Source: Bacteroidota bacterium (lineage in GTDB: Bacteria > Bacteroidota > Bacteroidia > Bacteroidales > JAAUTT01). Taken from it: a stretch of DNA of 64,000 bases. Position 1 is the stretch's first letter. Every line of letters begins with the position of its first letter. The notes beneath the pieces are model-generated. The model did no database searches, was not told the DNA's origin, and saw only the letters and a program-made list of their open reading frames with translations. Position numbers and translations under genes: made by a program. The stretch spans positions 1 to 64,000 of the forward strand of contig JAUZOO010000015.1 of the NCBI GenBank assembly GCA_030706405.1, in the 5' to 3' direction. Of the stretch, positions 6,519-14,499 are shown in pieces.

Positions 6519-7223
6519 ATGAATTGTATAATAATTGATGATGACAAGCTTTCGTGTCGGTTGATCGAGGAGTTTATTTCAAAAACCGAGAATTTACTAC
6601 TTTTAAATACGTTTACTAACCCGGTAGATGCAATTAATGCGTTACGCAATGAACCTGATATAGATTTGATATTCTTAGATATAGAGATGCCGGAAATGAG
6701 TGGAATCGATTTTCTTAACTCATTGACCAGCACTCCTCAGGTTATTATTGTTTCATCCAAAGATCAGTATGCACTTAATGCCTTTGAATACGATGTTACC
6801 GATTATCTTCTAAAACCAATAGCATACGCTCGCTTTTTAAAAGCTATAAACAAAGTGCTTGTGCGTTATCAGAAGAATAAACTTGATACCAAAGGCGAAG
6901 AAATTTTTATTAAGCATAACTCGTCGCTGGTACGGTTAAAGTATAATGAGATTTTATGGGTTGAAGCCCTTGAAAATTACGTGATTGTAAATACTTTCAA
7001 CGAAAAGTTTACCATACATTTTACAATGAAGGCTATTGAGCAGAAGTTACCTTTGTCCAAGTTTACACGAGTGCATCGCTCATTCATTGTAAATACTAGC
7101 AGCATCAATGTTATTGAAGATAATGCCATCCTGATTAGAACCAACGATGGCACCAAATCTATTCCTATCGGAAAATCGTATAAAGATAAGCTTATGGATG
7201 ATATTAATGTGATTATTAAATAA
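6519..7223 (+). CDS. LytTR-type two-component response regulator
   Basis: A 234-aa cytoplasmic regulator. Residues 1-120 form a receiver domain with the acidic cluster D7-D9, phospho-acceptor D54 (FLDIEMPEMSG) and the conserved lysine in LLKPIAYARF. Residues about 135-234 form a LytTR DNA-binding domain (VEALENYVIVNT, TRVHRSFIVN). LytTR proteins bind direct repeats as dimers. No histidine kinase is adjacent, so its partner lies elsewhere. A TATCTTTG box at 6453-6460 is a likely -7 element. The next gene starts 11 bases after the stop codon and is probably in the same operon. Confidence 0.9.
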   Translation: MNCIIIDDDKLSCRLIEEFISKTENLLLLNTFTNPVDAINALRNEPDIDLIFLDIEMPEMSGIDFLNSLTSTPQVIIVSSKDQYALNAFEYDVTDYLLKPIAYARFLKAINKVLVRYQKNKLDTKGEEIFIKHNSSLVRLKYNEILWVEALENYVIVNTFNEKFTIHFTMKAIEQKLPLSKFTRVHRSFIVNTSSINVIEDNAILIRTNDGTKSIPIGKSYKDKLMDDINVIIK

Positions 7224-7234
7224 ATAATTAATTA

Positions 7235-8134
7235 ATGTTTGCAACATTTATACGAGCCCAATTTATTGGGTTCTTTTTTTTTGTAGCTCTCCCTTCAATT
7301 GCGCAACAACCTCTTTCCGGTAACCTTAAAGACACCGAAGATTCTATTAAAGTATGGTTTAAGCAAATAACCCAAATTAATGATGAACAGGGAAAGTTAT
7401 TAATTAATAATAAGATAGTCGATAAGTTTAATACCGTTCTAAAAGAATCAGCATCTTTTGCATATCCATTTGATTCGCTCCGCTTTATAGGAAGGCTTTA
7501 TGCCCCTAACCATACTTTTCGTTTAATTACATGGAATGTTGCTTTTACTGACGGTTCTCAAAAATATTTTGGATTTATTCAGATGTTTAATGCAAGCACA
7601 AATGAAGTAAAGGTTTTTAAGTTAATCGATAAATCCGGCGAAATCGTCAATCCTGAAAATTCAGTTCTCAGTGCCGGAAAATGGTATGGTGGATTGTATT
7701 ATAAAATTGTTGAAAATAAAGTAGATAACCGGATTTATTATACTTTATTAGCATTACATTTTCATGATTTTTTTACCACACGTAAAGTAATCGATGTTTT
7801 GTTTTTTGATAATTGGGGAAACCCGGTTTTTGGAGCTCCTATCATTCAATCAGAGAAGTTAAAAGCTAAACATCGGTTGATATTTGAATACTCTGCCCAA
7901 GTGACCATGAATCTTACCTATGACGAAAAACTTAAAACTATTGTTTTTGATCATTTGGTGCCGTCCGATCCCCAATATACCGGGATGTTTAGTTACTATG
8001 GACCAGATATGAGTTTCGACGGGTTAACCTTTAAAAATGGACGGTGGATATGGAATTCCAATCTTGATGTGAGGCGTTCGTCAGAATCGACGAAAAGACA
8101 GTCAAGGCCTCATCCTCCCAAATTGTCCCGCTGA
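7235..8134 (+). CDS. Secreted hypothetical protein
   Basis: A 299-aa protein with an N-terminal hydrophobic stretch (FIGFFFFVALPSIAQ) that looks like a signal peptide cleaved near residue 24, so export to the periplasm or beyond is likely. The body is rich in aromatic residues and beta-type segments (FRLITWNVAFTDGSQKYFGF, YYTLLALHFHDFF). I do not recognise the family, and no catalytic motif is apparent. It follows the LytTR regulator by 11 bases and may be co-regulated with it. The C-terminus is basic and Ser/Arg-rich. Confidence 0.75.
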   Translation: MFATFIRAQFIGFFFFVALPSIAQQPLSGNLKDTEDSIKVWFKQITQINDEQGKLLINNKIVDKFNTVLKESASFAYPFDSLRFIGRLYAPNHTFRLITWNVAFTDGSQKYFGFIQMFNASTNEVKVFKLIDKSGEIVNPENSVLSAGKWYGGLYYKIVENKVDNRIYYTLLALHFHDFFTTRKVIDVLFFDNWGNPVFGAPIIQSEKLKAKHRLIFEYSAQVTMNLTYDEKLKTIVFDHLVPSDPQYTGMFSYYGPDMSFDGLTFKNGRWIWNSNLDVRRSSESTKRQSRPHPPKLSR

Positions 8135-8217
8135 CAATTCGTCATATATTCTCCACTGGCATATCCTTTGTTAAGGGAACAGGCATAACTTAATGTCAAA
8201 CTCAAAACTTAACGAAT

Positions 8218-10272
8218 ATGCAGAAAGGTCAGATAGGAGTTACTACAGAGAACATCTTTCCTATTATCAAAAAATTTCTTTATTCCGATCACGAAATATT
8301 CCTGCGCGAGCTGATTTCAAACGGTATTGATGCTACGCAAAAACTCAAAGCACTGGCTTCGGTTGGTGAGTATAAGGGTGAAGTGGGCGATTTGAAAATC
8401 AGCATTAGTCTCGACGAAAAAAAGAAAACGCTTACTGTTTCTGACCGTGGTATCGGGATGACTGCCGAAGAAGTTGAAAAGTATATCAACCAGATTGCGT
8501 TTTCGAGCGCCGAGGAGTTTCTGGACAAATACAAAAACCAGCTCAACTCCATAATCGGACATTTTGGCTTAGGCTTTTATTCGGCATTCATGGTTTCGGA
8601 AAAGGTTGAAATCATCACAAAGTCTTATAAAGAGGGTGCCTCTGCCGTTAAATGGAGCTGTGATGGAAGTCCCGAATATACACTTGAAGAAACTACAAAG
8701 GCAGACCGTGGTACCGACATTATCCTTCATATTGATAAGGAATCAGACGAATTTGCTACTGAACCACGCGTTCTCGACCTGTTGAAAAAGTATTGCCGTT
8801 TCCTGCCGGTTGAAATAGCTTTTGGCAAGGAAAAAGAATGGAAAGACGGTAAAGAAGTCGAAACCGGCAAAGATCGCATCATTAACGATACCAATCCGCT
8901 TTGGGTACGTAAACCTTCTGAGCTTAAGGACGAAGATTATCAGAAATTTTATCGCGACCTCTATCCGATGTCGGATGAGGCTATGTTCTATATTCACCTG
9001 AATGTTGATTATCCGTTTAACCTCACCGGTATACTATACTTCCCCAAAATCAAGAATAATATCGAAATTCAAAAGAATAAGATTCAACTTTACTGTAATC
9101 AGGTTTATGTTACCGACTCGGTTGAGGGTATTGTTCCCGACTTCCTGACGCTTCTGCATGGCGTTATCGATTCGCCCGATATTCCGCTTAATGTATCACG
9201 AAGTTACCTGCAAAGCGATTCGAACGTGAAGAAAATTTCGAGCCATATCACTAAAAAAGTGGCCGACCGTCTCGACGAAATCTTTAAAAATGATCGTCCG
9301 GAATACGAAAAGAAATGGGACAACCTCAAACTCTTTATCGAATACGGAATGATTACTGAAGAAAAATTCAACGAACGGGCTGAGAAATTTGCCCTTTTGA
9401 AGAATACTGAAGGTAAGTATTTTACATTCAGCGAATACAAAAAACTTATTGAAGGTAACCAAACCGACAAAAATAAGACGCTCGTATATCTTTACTCAAC
9501 CAATCCGGTTGACCAACATAGCTTTATCGAAACAGCAAAATCGCGCGGTTATGATGTGTTGGTGATGGATGGACAGCTTGATGCTCATTATATCAATAAC
9601 CTCGAAACTAAGTTTAAAGACAGCCGTTTTGCCCGTGTGGATTCGGATGTGATTGACCGTCTCATTGAGAAAGATGCCTTACCGGAATCGAAGCTTTCTG
9701 CCGAACAGCAGGAAGACCTTCGTCCTGTAATTGAAGGGTTATTGCCCGAAAAGGCTCACTTCAACATTCAGTTTGAGGACCTTACTGTTAGTGCACAGCC
9801 AATGATTATTACTCAAAACGAGTTTATGCGCCGTATGAAAGATATGGCAGCTATGGGCGGCGGCGGAATGAATTTTTATGGTGAATTGCCCGATAGCTAT
9901 AACTTGGTGGTAAATACCAATCATCCGCTTATTAATCAGCTTATTGAAGAAAAAAATAATGATTTGAGCGAAAAACTGGCCGAAATTGACAAAGAACTCG
10001 ACCCGGTTGAATTGGATCATACCAAGCTCGAAAATGAACTTAAAGACAAGAAAGACGAGGAAATTAGCGCAGAGCAAAAAGACCGTCGTGATACGCTCGA
10101 GAAACAACTCGAAAAAATCAGGAACAAACGTAAGGATATGCTTAAACATTATGGTTTAGAACATCCGCTTGTAAAACAGTTGATTGACCTTGCATTACTT
10201 TCGAACAATATGCTGAAAGGGGAGGAGCTTACCAAGTTTATCCGCCGCAGTGTAGAGATGATTCGTAAGTAA
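8218..10272 (+). CDS. htpG: Molecular chaperone HtpG (Hsp90)
   Basis: A 684-aa bacterial Hsp90. The N-terminal GHKL ATPase domain shows E31 and N35 in ELISNGIDAT, DRGIGMT, the lid motif GHFGLGFYSAFMV, and GTDIILHI. The middle domain carries FPKIKNNIE and SRSYLQSDSNVKKI; the C-terminal dimerisation domain contains a charged, coiled-coil-like region (about 580-645). HtpG remodels client proteins in the cytoplasm with DnaK. It begins at MQKGQIGVTTENIF, the usual start for Bacteroidota HtpG. A hairpin terminator follows and no operon partner is seen. Confidence 0.97.
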   Translation: MQKGQIGVTTENIFPIIKKFLYSDHEIFLRELISNGIDATQKLKALASVGEYKGEVGDLKISISLDEKKKTLTVSDRGIGMTAEEVEKYINQIAFSSAEEFLDKYKNQLNSIIGHFGLGFYSAFMVSEKVEIITKSYKEGASAVKWSCDGSPEYTLEETTKADRGTDIILHIDKESDEFATEPRVLDLLKKYCRFLPVEIAFGKEKEWKDGKEVETGKDRIINDTNPLWVRKPSELKDEDYQKFYRDLYPMSDEAMFYIHLNVDYPFNLTGILYFPKIKNNIEIQKNKIQLYCNQVYVTDSVEGIVPDFLTLLHGVIDSPDIPLNVSRSYLQSDSNVKKISSHITKKVADRLDEIFKNDRPEYEKKWDNLKLFIEYGMITEEKFNERAEKFALLKNTEGKYFTFSEYKKLIEGNQTDKNKTLVYLYSTNPVDQHSFIETAKSRGYDVLVMDGQLDAHYINNLETKFKDSRFARVDSDVIDRLIEKDALPESKLSAEQQEDLRPVIEGLLPEKAHFNIQFEDLTVSAQPMIITQNEFMRRMKDMAAMGGGGMNFYGELPDSYNLVVNTNHPLINQLIEEKNNDLSEKLAEIDKELDPVELDHTKLENELKDKKDEEISAEQKDRRDTLEKQLEKIRNKRKDMLKHYGLEHPLVKQLIDLALLSNNMLKGEELTKFIRRSVEMIRK

Positions 10273-10292
10273 GATTCGAACTATCATAAAAA

Positions 10293-10327
10293 GTCCATAG
10301 CTGAAATATCAGTTATGGACTTTTTTT
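10293..10327 (+). terminator. Terminator of htpG
   Basis: GTCCATAGCTGA (10293-10304), loop AATA, TCAGTTATGGAC (10309-10320), followed by seven T residues. The stem has one G-T wobble. It is preceded by five A residues, so it may also act on the convergent minus-strand gene. Confidence 0.88.
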
Positions 10328-10356
10328 ATAAGTAAAAGTTGAAATCACTTCGTTAC

Positions 10357-10869
10357 TTAAAATAGCTTTCTTACTTCATTTTTAAGAAATTCGATAGCTA
10401 CTCCGGTTGGTGTTTTTTCCATTTCCATGATCATCTCCAAAAGCTTGGTGCTGAGTTGAGAATAGGGGGCATCGGCTGGAATTTTATCGGCTGCCAGGTT
10501 AGTTATTTTCATGGTGTTAGCTCGGGCATTTTTTACCATCTCCCAAGCTTCGTTCGATAGGTAAAGCTGTTGAGACAGGTTATGGTCGAACTCGGCCCTT
10601 ACCGACGAAAGAATCTCGGATTGAAGCATCCGTGCTGTCATTCCAGGCTGGCTGGTACGGATTATCAGCGATTCAATGGAAATGCGTTCCAGAAAAAGGA
10701 TAATGCGTTCGTAAGCCTGCAATCGCAAAGGAGTTATTAGTTTTCGGTTCTTTAAAGCCGATTTTTGAAGGCGTTTTTTCTCCTGATCCTCAAAAAAGGA
10801 ACGTATGATATAGAACACGGTTAGGAACACAACTAACGATGGTACAGTGTATTTAAGTATCTCAAACAT
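10357..10869 (-). CDS. Membrane-anchored hypothetical protein
   Basis: A 170-aa protein with one N-terminal transmembrane segment (residues about 5-25, LKYTVPSLVVFLTVFYIIRSF) followed by a basic stretch and a helical cytoplasmic domain (LQAYERIILFLERI, ILSSVRAEFDHNLSQQLYLS). The pattern is that of small conserved inner-membrane proteins of Bacteroidota with no assigned function. It stands alone between htpG and the aminotransferase, transcribed on the opposite strand. I cannot suggest a role. Confidence 0.75.
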   Translation of the reverse strand: MFEILKYTVPSLVVFLTVFYIIRSFFEDQEKKRLQKSALKNRKLITPLRLQAYERIILFLERISIESLIIRTSQPGMTARMLQSEILSSVRAEFDHNLSQQLYLSNEAWEMVKNARANTMKITNLAADKIPADAPYSQLSTKLLEMIMEMEKTPTGVAIEFLKNEVRKLF

Positions 10870-10984
10870 AATTTTAGTTCTAATTTTTCACCCAAACCAA
10901 CGAAAGTAACCATATTTTTCGGATTAAAAAATGTATTTTTAAACAGCAAAAATGAAGCATTTATTTTCAATCTAATTTAATTGT

Positions 10985-12178
10985 ATGGAACAGCTTTCGA
11001 AAAGAATCAAGAGTTTGGGAGAATCCCAGACTATTGCTATGAATCAGAAAAGCAAAGATTTACAAGCACAAGGAATCAACGTAATTAACCTGACCGTAGG
11101 GGAACCCGATTTTTTTACCCCTCCTCACGTAAAAGAAGCAGCTAAAAAAGCGATTGACGAAAATTATTCGTTTTATACTGCCGTTAACGGTTATCCCGAA
11201 TTGTTAAAAGCCATTGCTACTAAATTTAAAAATGAAAATAACCTCGATTATAAGCCCGAACAAATTATGGTTACCAACGGTGCTAAACACGCCTTGGCCA
11301 ATGCCATTATGTGTTTGATCGATGAAGGCGATGAAGTCATCATCCCTGCGCCTTATTGGGTAAGTTATGCCGAGCTTGTCAAATTGGCACAAGGAAATAA
11401 TGTAATTCTGCCAACTTCGCTCGATACCAATTATAAGATTACTCCGGAACAGCTCGAAAAAGCCATCACTCCTAACACTAAAGCGTTATTGCTTTGCTCT
11501 CCTTCTAATCCTACCGGAAGTCTGTACAACCGCAAGGAGATGCAAGCTCTGGTGAATGTGTTGGTTAAATATCCCCGTATTTTTGTTATTTCCGACGAGA
11601 TTTACGAACATATCAATTTTGTAGGAAAACACGTTTCGGTTGCCGAGTTTCCCGAAATTAAAGAACGGTGCGTAATCATTAACGGCGTGTCGAAAGGGTA
11701 TGCTATGACCGGTTACCGTATTGGTTATATGGCCGCTCCGCTATGGTTAACCAAAGCTTGTTCGAAACTGCAAGGACAAATGACCACCAATGCATCTACC
11801 ATTGCCCAGCGCGCTGCTATCACGGCATTAACTGCCGGTAATGAATATACATTGGAAATGAACAAGGCATTCCGTCGTCGTAGGGATTTGGTTTTAGGTT
11901 TGATGAAAGACATTCCCGGATTGAAGTGCAACGTGCCAGACGGCGCGTTTTATGTATTCCCCGATGTTAGCTACTATTTTGGTAAAAGTGACGGAACGGT
12001 AACCATTAAAGACGATATGGATTTCTGTCTTTACCTGCTTGATAAAGCTTCGGTGGCAACCGTACCCGGAGGAGCCTTTGGTGATCCAAGATGTATTCGA
12101 ATTTCGTATGCCAATTCTGATGAGATTCTCGAAAAGGCTCTAATACAGATGAAAGAAGCATTGGCTAAACTGAAATAG
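10985..12178 (+). CDS. aspC: PLP-dependent aspartate-type aminotransferase
   Basis: A 397-aa fold-type I aminotransferase of the AspB/AspC Ib class, exchanging amino groups between aspartate and 2-oxoglutarate with pyridoxal phosphate. PLP-binding residues are visible: N175 in SPSNPTG, D204 and Y207 in SDEIYE, and the Schiff-base lysine K237 in GVSKGYAMTGYRIGY. The C-terminal CIRISYANSDE segment carries the arginine that binds the substrate carboxylate. Length is normal. Specificity among aspartate, aromatic amino acids or prephenate cannot be fixed from sequence alone. It ends at a long convergent terminator shared with mgsA. Confidence 0.88.
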   Translation: MEQLSKRIKSLGESQTIAMNQKSKDLQAQGINVINLTVGEPDFFTPPHVKEAAKKAIDENYSFYTAVNGYPELLKAIATKFKNENNLDYKPEQIMVTNGAKHALANAIMCLIDEGDEVIIPAPYWVSYAELVKLAQGNNVILPTSLDTNYKITPEQLEKAITPNTKALLLCSPSNPTGSLYNRKEMQALVNVLVKYPRIFVISDEIYEHINFVGKHVSVAEFPEIKERCVIINGVSKGYAMTGYRIGYMAAPLWLTKACSKLQGQMTTNASTIAQRAAITALTAGNEYTLEMNKAFRRRRDLVLGLMKDIPGLKCNVPDGAFYVFPDVSYYFGKSDGTVTIKDDMDFCLYLLDKASVATVPGGAFGDPRCIRISYANSDEILEKALIQMKEALAKLK

Positions 12179-12186
12179 ACAACTTC

Positions 12187-12246
12187 ACAATAAAACAACA
12201 AAGCCGTTCCCCAATTTACTTGGGAACGGCTTTGTTGTTTTATTGT
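12187..12246. terminator. Bidirectional terminator with a perfect 25-bp stem
   Basis: The arm at 12187-12211 (ending AAAGCCGTTCCC) pairs perfectly with 12222-12246 (starting GGGAACGGCTTT) around a 10-base loop. A/T-rich outer arms give T-rich tails on both strands, so it can end the convergent aspC and mgsA transcripts. The stem is unusually long for an intrinsic terminator. Confidence 0.9.
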
Positions 12247-12266
12247 GTTCAGTACTATACGTTTAT

Positions 12267-12737
12267 TTAATTGATTTTGCGGTTAATGTAACTGCTGAAA
12301 TCTCTTGGTTTTTCGTGGTATTCTTTGCTAAATAGTGGCGACGATATGATAAAGTCGGCCGTTGAGCGTGAAGTAGCTGTAACAACATCATAAAGCACAA
12401 TAATACGTAGCAATGCTTTTACGTCAACATCGTGGGGCTGCGGGTTCATTGGGTCCCAAAGGAAAATAACAACATCGATTTTACCTTCGCAAATCATGGC
12501 TCCAAGTTGTTGGTCGCCACCGAGCGGACCCGATTTAAGTTTGACAATGTTTAACGGGTACATCACTTTATGTTCGGCTTGTTTACGGGTAAGGGCATCT
12601 TCTACTAAACGACCAGTGGTGCCGGTGCAAACTAAGTGATGCTGTGATAAAGTCTGCCAGTTCCATTCTACCCATTCTACCAGGTCTTTTTTACAAGTGT
12701 CGTGTGCTACAAGTGCTATACGCTTTATTTTCTCCAT
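12267..12737 (-). CDS. mgsA: Methylglyoxal synthase
   Basis: A 156-aa cytoplasmic enzyme that converts dihydroxyacetone phosphate to methylglyoxal and phosphate, a bypass of lower glycolysis when phosphate is short. Conserved residues are visible: H12 and D13 (VAHDTCK), the phosphate-binding TGTTGR (about 38-43), the catalytic aspartate D75 in GPLGGDQQLG, D95 in FLWDPM, and H102 with following acids in QPHDVD. Length and order match the family. It is convergent with the aminotransferase and divergent from mltG, so it is probably transcribed alone. Confidence 0.95.
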   Translation of the reverse strand: MEKIKRIALVAHDTCKKDLVEWVEWNWQTLSQHHLVCTGTTGRLVEDALTRKQAEHKVMYPLNIVKLKSGPLGGDQQLGAMICEGKIDVVIFLWDPMNPQPHDVDVKALLRIIVLYDVVTATSRSTADFIISSPLFSKEYHEKPRDFSSYINRKIN

Positions 12738-12828
12738 ATTATGTTAATTTCAGTTTTTCCCATGAGTGTTTGGGAACAGTTATATCAAAAGTGTATTATT
12801 TTTGCGGACAATATAATTAAAAAAATCG

Positions 12829-13893
12829 ATGGCAAAGACAAAAGCAAGGCGTAATAAAGTAGGCAATGTTTCAATAATACTTGGAACTATCGGGGTTCTC
12901 GTAGTTCTAACCGTGGCATATGTAGGATATAAACGTTTTTACCAGCCCAATGTACATACTGAACAACAACAAGGTCAGAAATTTTTATATATACATACCG
13001 GAGCAAAGTTTGAGCAGGTAATCAGTGCTTTAGAACAATGCAACTGCATTTCCGATTTAAAATCGTTCGAGTGGCTGGCCGTTAAGATGGATTACCCATC
13101 GCATGTGAAGCCAGGTAAGTACCAGTTAAAAAATGGAATGAATAATCGCGAACTATTAAAAATGCTTCGTGCCGGGCGTCAGGCTCCGGTAAAGCTTGTA
13201 GTGCGGAACCGCAGATTTAAACGCGATTTGATACAGGACATAGCTAAACAGCTTGAGGCTGATACCACCTCGCTCACAAAACTGCTAAATGATGATTTGT
13301 TTTTGAGCAATTACGGATTTAACGCTAAAACCGTTCCCGCTATATTTATTCCTAATACGTATGAGATTTACTGGAATACTTCGGCCAAGCAATTTGTTGA
13401 ACGTATGGCTAAAGAATATAAGTTGTTCTGGAATGAAAACCGGATGAAAAGATGTGCCAAAATAGGTATGGGACAGGTGGAAGTATCCATTCTGGCTTCT
13501 ATTATTGAGGAAGAAACCCAGAAAAATGATGAAAAACGGGTGATTGCCGGGGTGTACATCAACCGGTTAAATAAGGATATGCTTTTGCAGGCCGACCCTA
13601 CTGTTCGTTATGCTTGGGGCGATTTCAGCATCAAACGTATTCTGGGAAAATATCTAACGGTGAATTCTCCTTACAACACATATAAATACAAAGGATTACC
13701 TCCCGGTCCAATTTGTATTCCTTCCATCTCGACCATTGATGCCGTATTGAACTATCAGAAACATAATTATATTTATTTCTGTGCGAAAGAAGATTTTTCG
13801 GGATACCATAACTTTGCCCAAACACAAGAACAACATTTGCGGAACGCACACATTTATCAGCAGGCATTAAACCGGGCAGGAATAATGAAATAA
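12829..13893 (+). CDS. mltG: Endolytic murein transglycosylase MltG
   Basis: A 354-aa inner-membrane lytic transglycosylase that cuts nascent peptidoglycan and helps set glycan-strand length. One transmembrane segment lies at about residues 13-33 (VSIILGTIGVLVVLTVAYVG). The YceG domain follows, with catalytic E227 in LASIIEEETQ and the conserved VYINRLNKDMLLQADPTV and SPYNTYKYKGLPPGPI motifs. Length is normal. It is convergent with the HD-domain gene, only seven bases apart at the 3' ends, with no terminator between them. A TATTTTTG box at 12797-12804 is a candidate -7 element. Confidence 0.95.
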   Translation: MAKTKARRNKVGNVSIILGTIGVLVVLTVAYVGYKRFYQPNVHTEQQQGQKFLYIHTGAKFEQVISALEQCNCISDLKSFEWLAVKMDYPSHVKPGKYQLKNGMNNRELLKMLRAGRQAPVKLVVRNRRFKRDLIQDIAKQLEADTTSLTKLLNDDLFLSNYGFNAKTVPAIFIPNTYEIYWNTSAKQFVERMAKEYKLFWNENRMKRCAKIGMGQVEVSILASIIEEETQKNDEKRVIAGVYINRLNKDMLLQADPTVRYAWGDFSIKRILGKYLTVNSPYNTYKYKGLPPGPICIPSISTIDAVLNYQKHNYIYFCAKEDFSGYHNFAQTQEQHLRNAHIYQQALNRAGIMK

Positions 13894-13900
13894 TAAGCAA

Positions 13901-14440
13901 TTAGTGTTGGTTGTCAATGATTTTATAAGCTTTGGCAATCAACTCATTAAACGCGATGTCGAGGCGCGGATTAATACCCCGACAGCCTTCTACCACTCTC
14001 TCCGCCCATTCGCAATATTGTTTTTTCCGGTGGGTAGACCATGTTAGGGGCAATGTCAGAATATCTTCGATGTTGGCCATTTTATCGGCTATTTTTATCA
14101 TCTTGGCATCGTCCGATAGGGTGGGTGCTTTTCGTATTTGAAGCCGTTTACGGTCATCATACGTTAATGACATGTCATCGGTAACTTCTAGAACGATGTC
14201 GGCCACTTTCTTTCCAAATTTTTCAATAAGTTCAGCTTCTGTGGCACAGGTATCTTCAATTACATCGTGTAGAATCGCCGCCGAGAGCAGTTCGGGGTCA
14301 TTTTCGGAAGCTGTATTTTGCAGAATATAAGTTACTTTTATCGGGTGGTTTATATATGGAACCATATCACAGCCTTTTCTGCGTTGTGATATATGCTTAT
14401 CTGCCGCGTATTTTAACGCCTCAATAAAGATGCCGGACAT
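13901..14440 (-). CDS. Stand-alone HD-domain phosphohydrolase, small alarmone hydrolase-like
   Basis: A 179-aa protein corresponding to the hydrolase half of RelA/SpoT enzymes. H32 (YINHPIKV), the H58-D59 pair with E62 and D63 (ILHDVIEDT), and a later aspartate in KIADKMANI give the HD metal site. RelA/SpoT-type hydrolases cleave (p)ppGpp to GDP or GTP and pyrophosphate; stand-alone members are called small alarmone hydrolases. No synthetase, TGS or ACT domain is present. Alarmone hydrolysis is inferred from the motif set, since some relatives act on other nucleotides. Confidence 0.8.
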   Translation of the reverse strand: MSGIFIEALKYAADKHISQRRKGCDMVPYINHPIKVTYILQNTASENDPELLSAAILHDVIEDTCATEAELIEKFGKKVADIVLEVTDDMSLTYDDRKRLQIRKAPTLSDDAKMIKIADKMANIEDILTLPLTWSTHRKKQYCEWAERVVEGCRGINPRLDIAFNELIAKAYKIIDNQH

Positions 14441-14499
14441 ATCGTTTTTTTTAAGAAAATATAAGTTACGAAAAAATAGGATTGGAGAAGTTATTTAGT

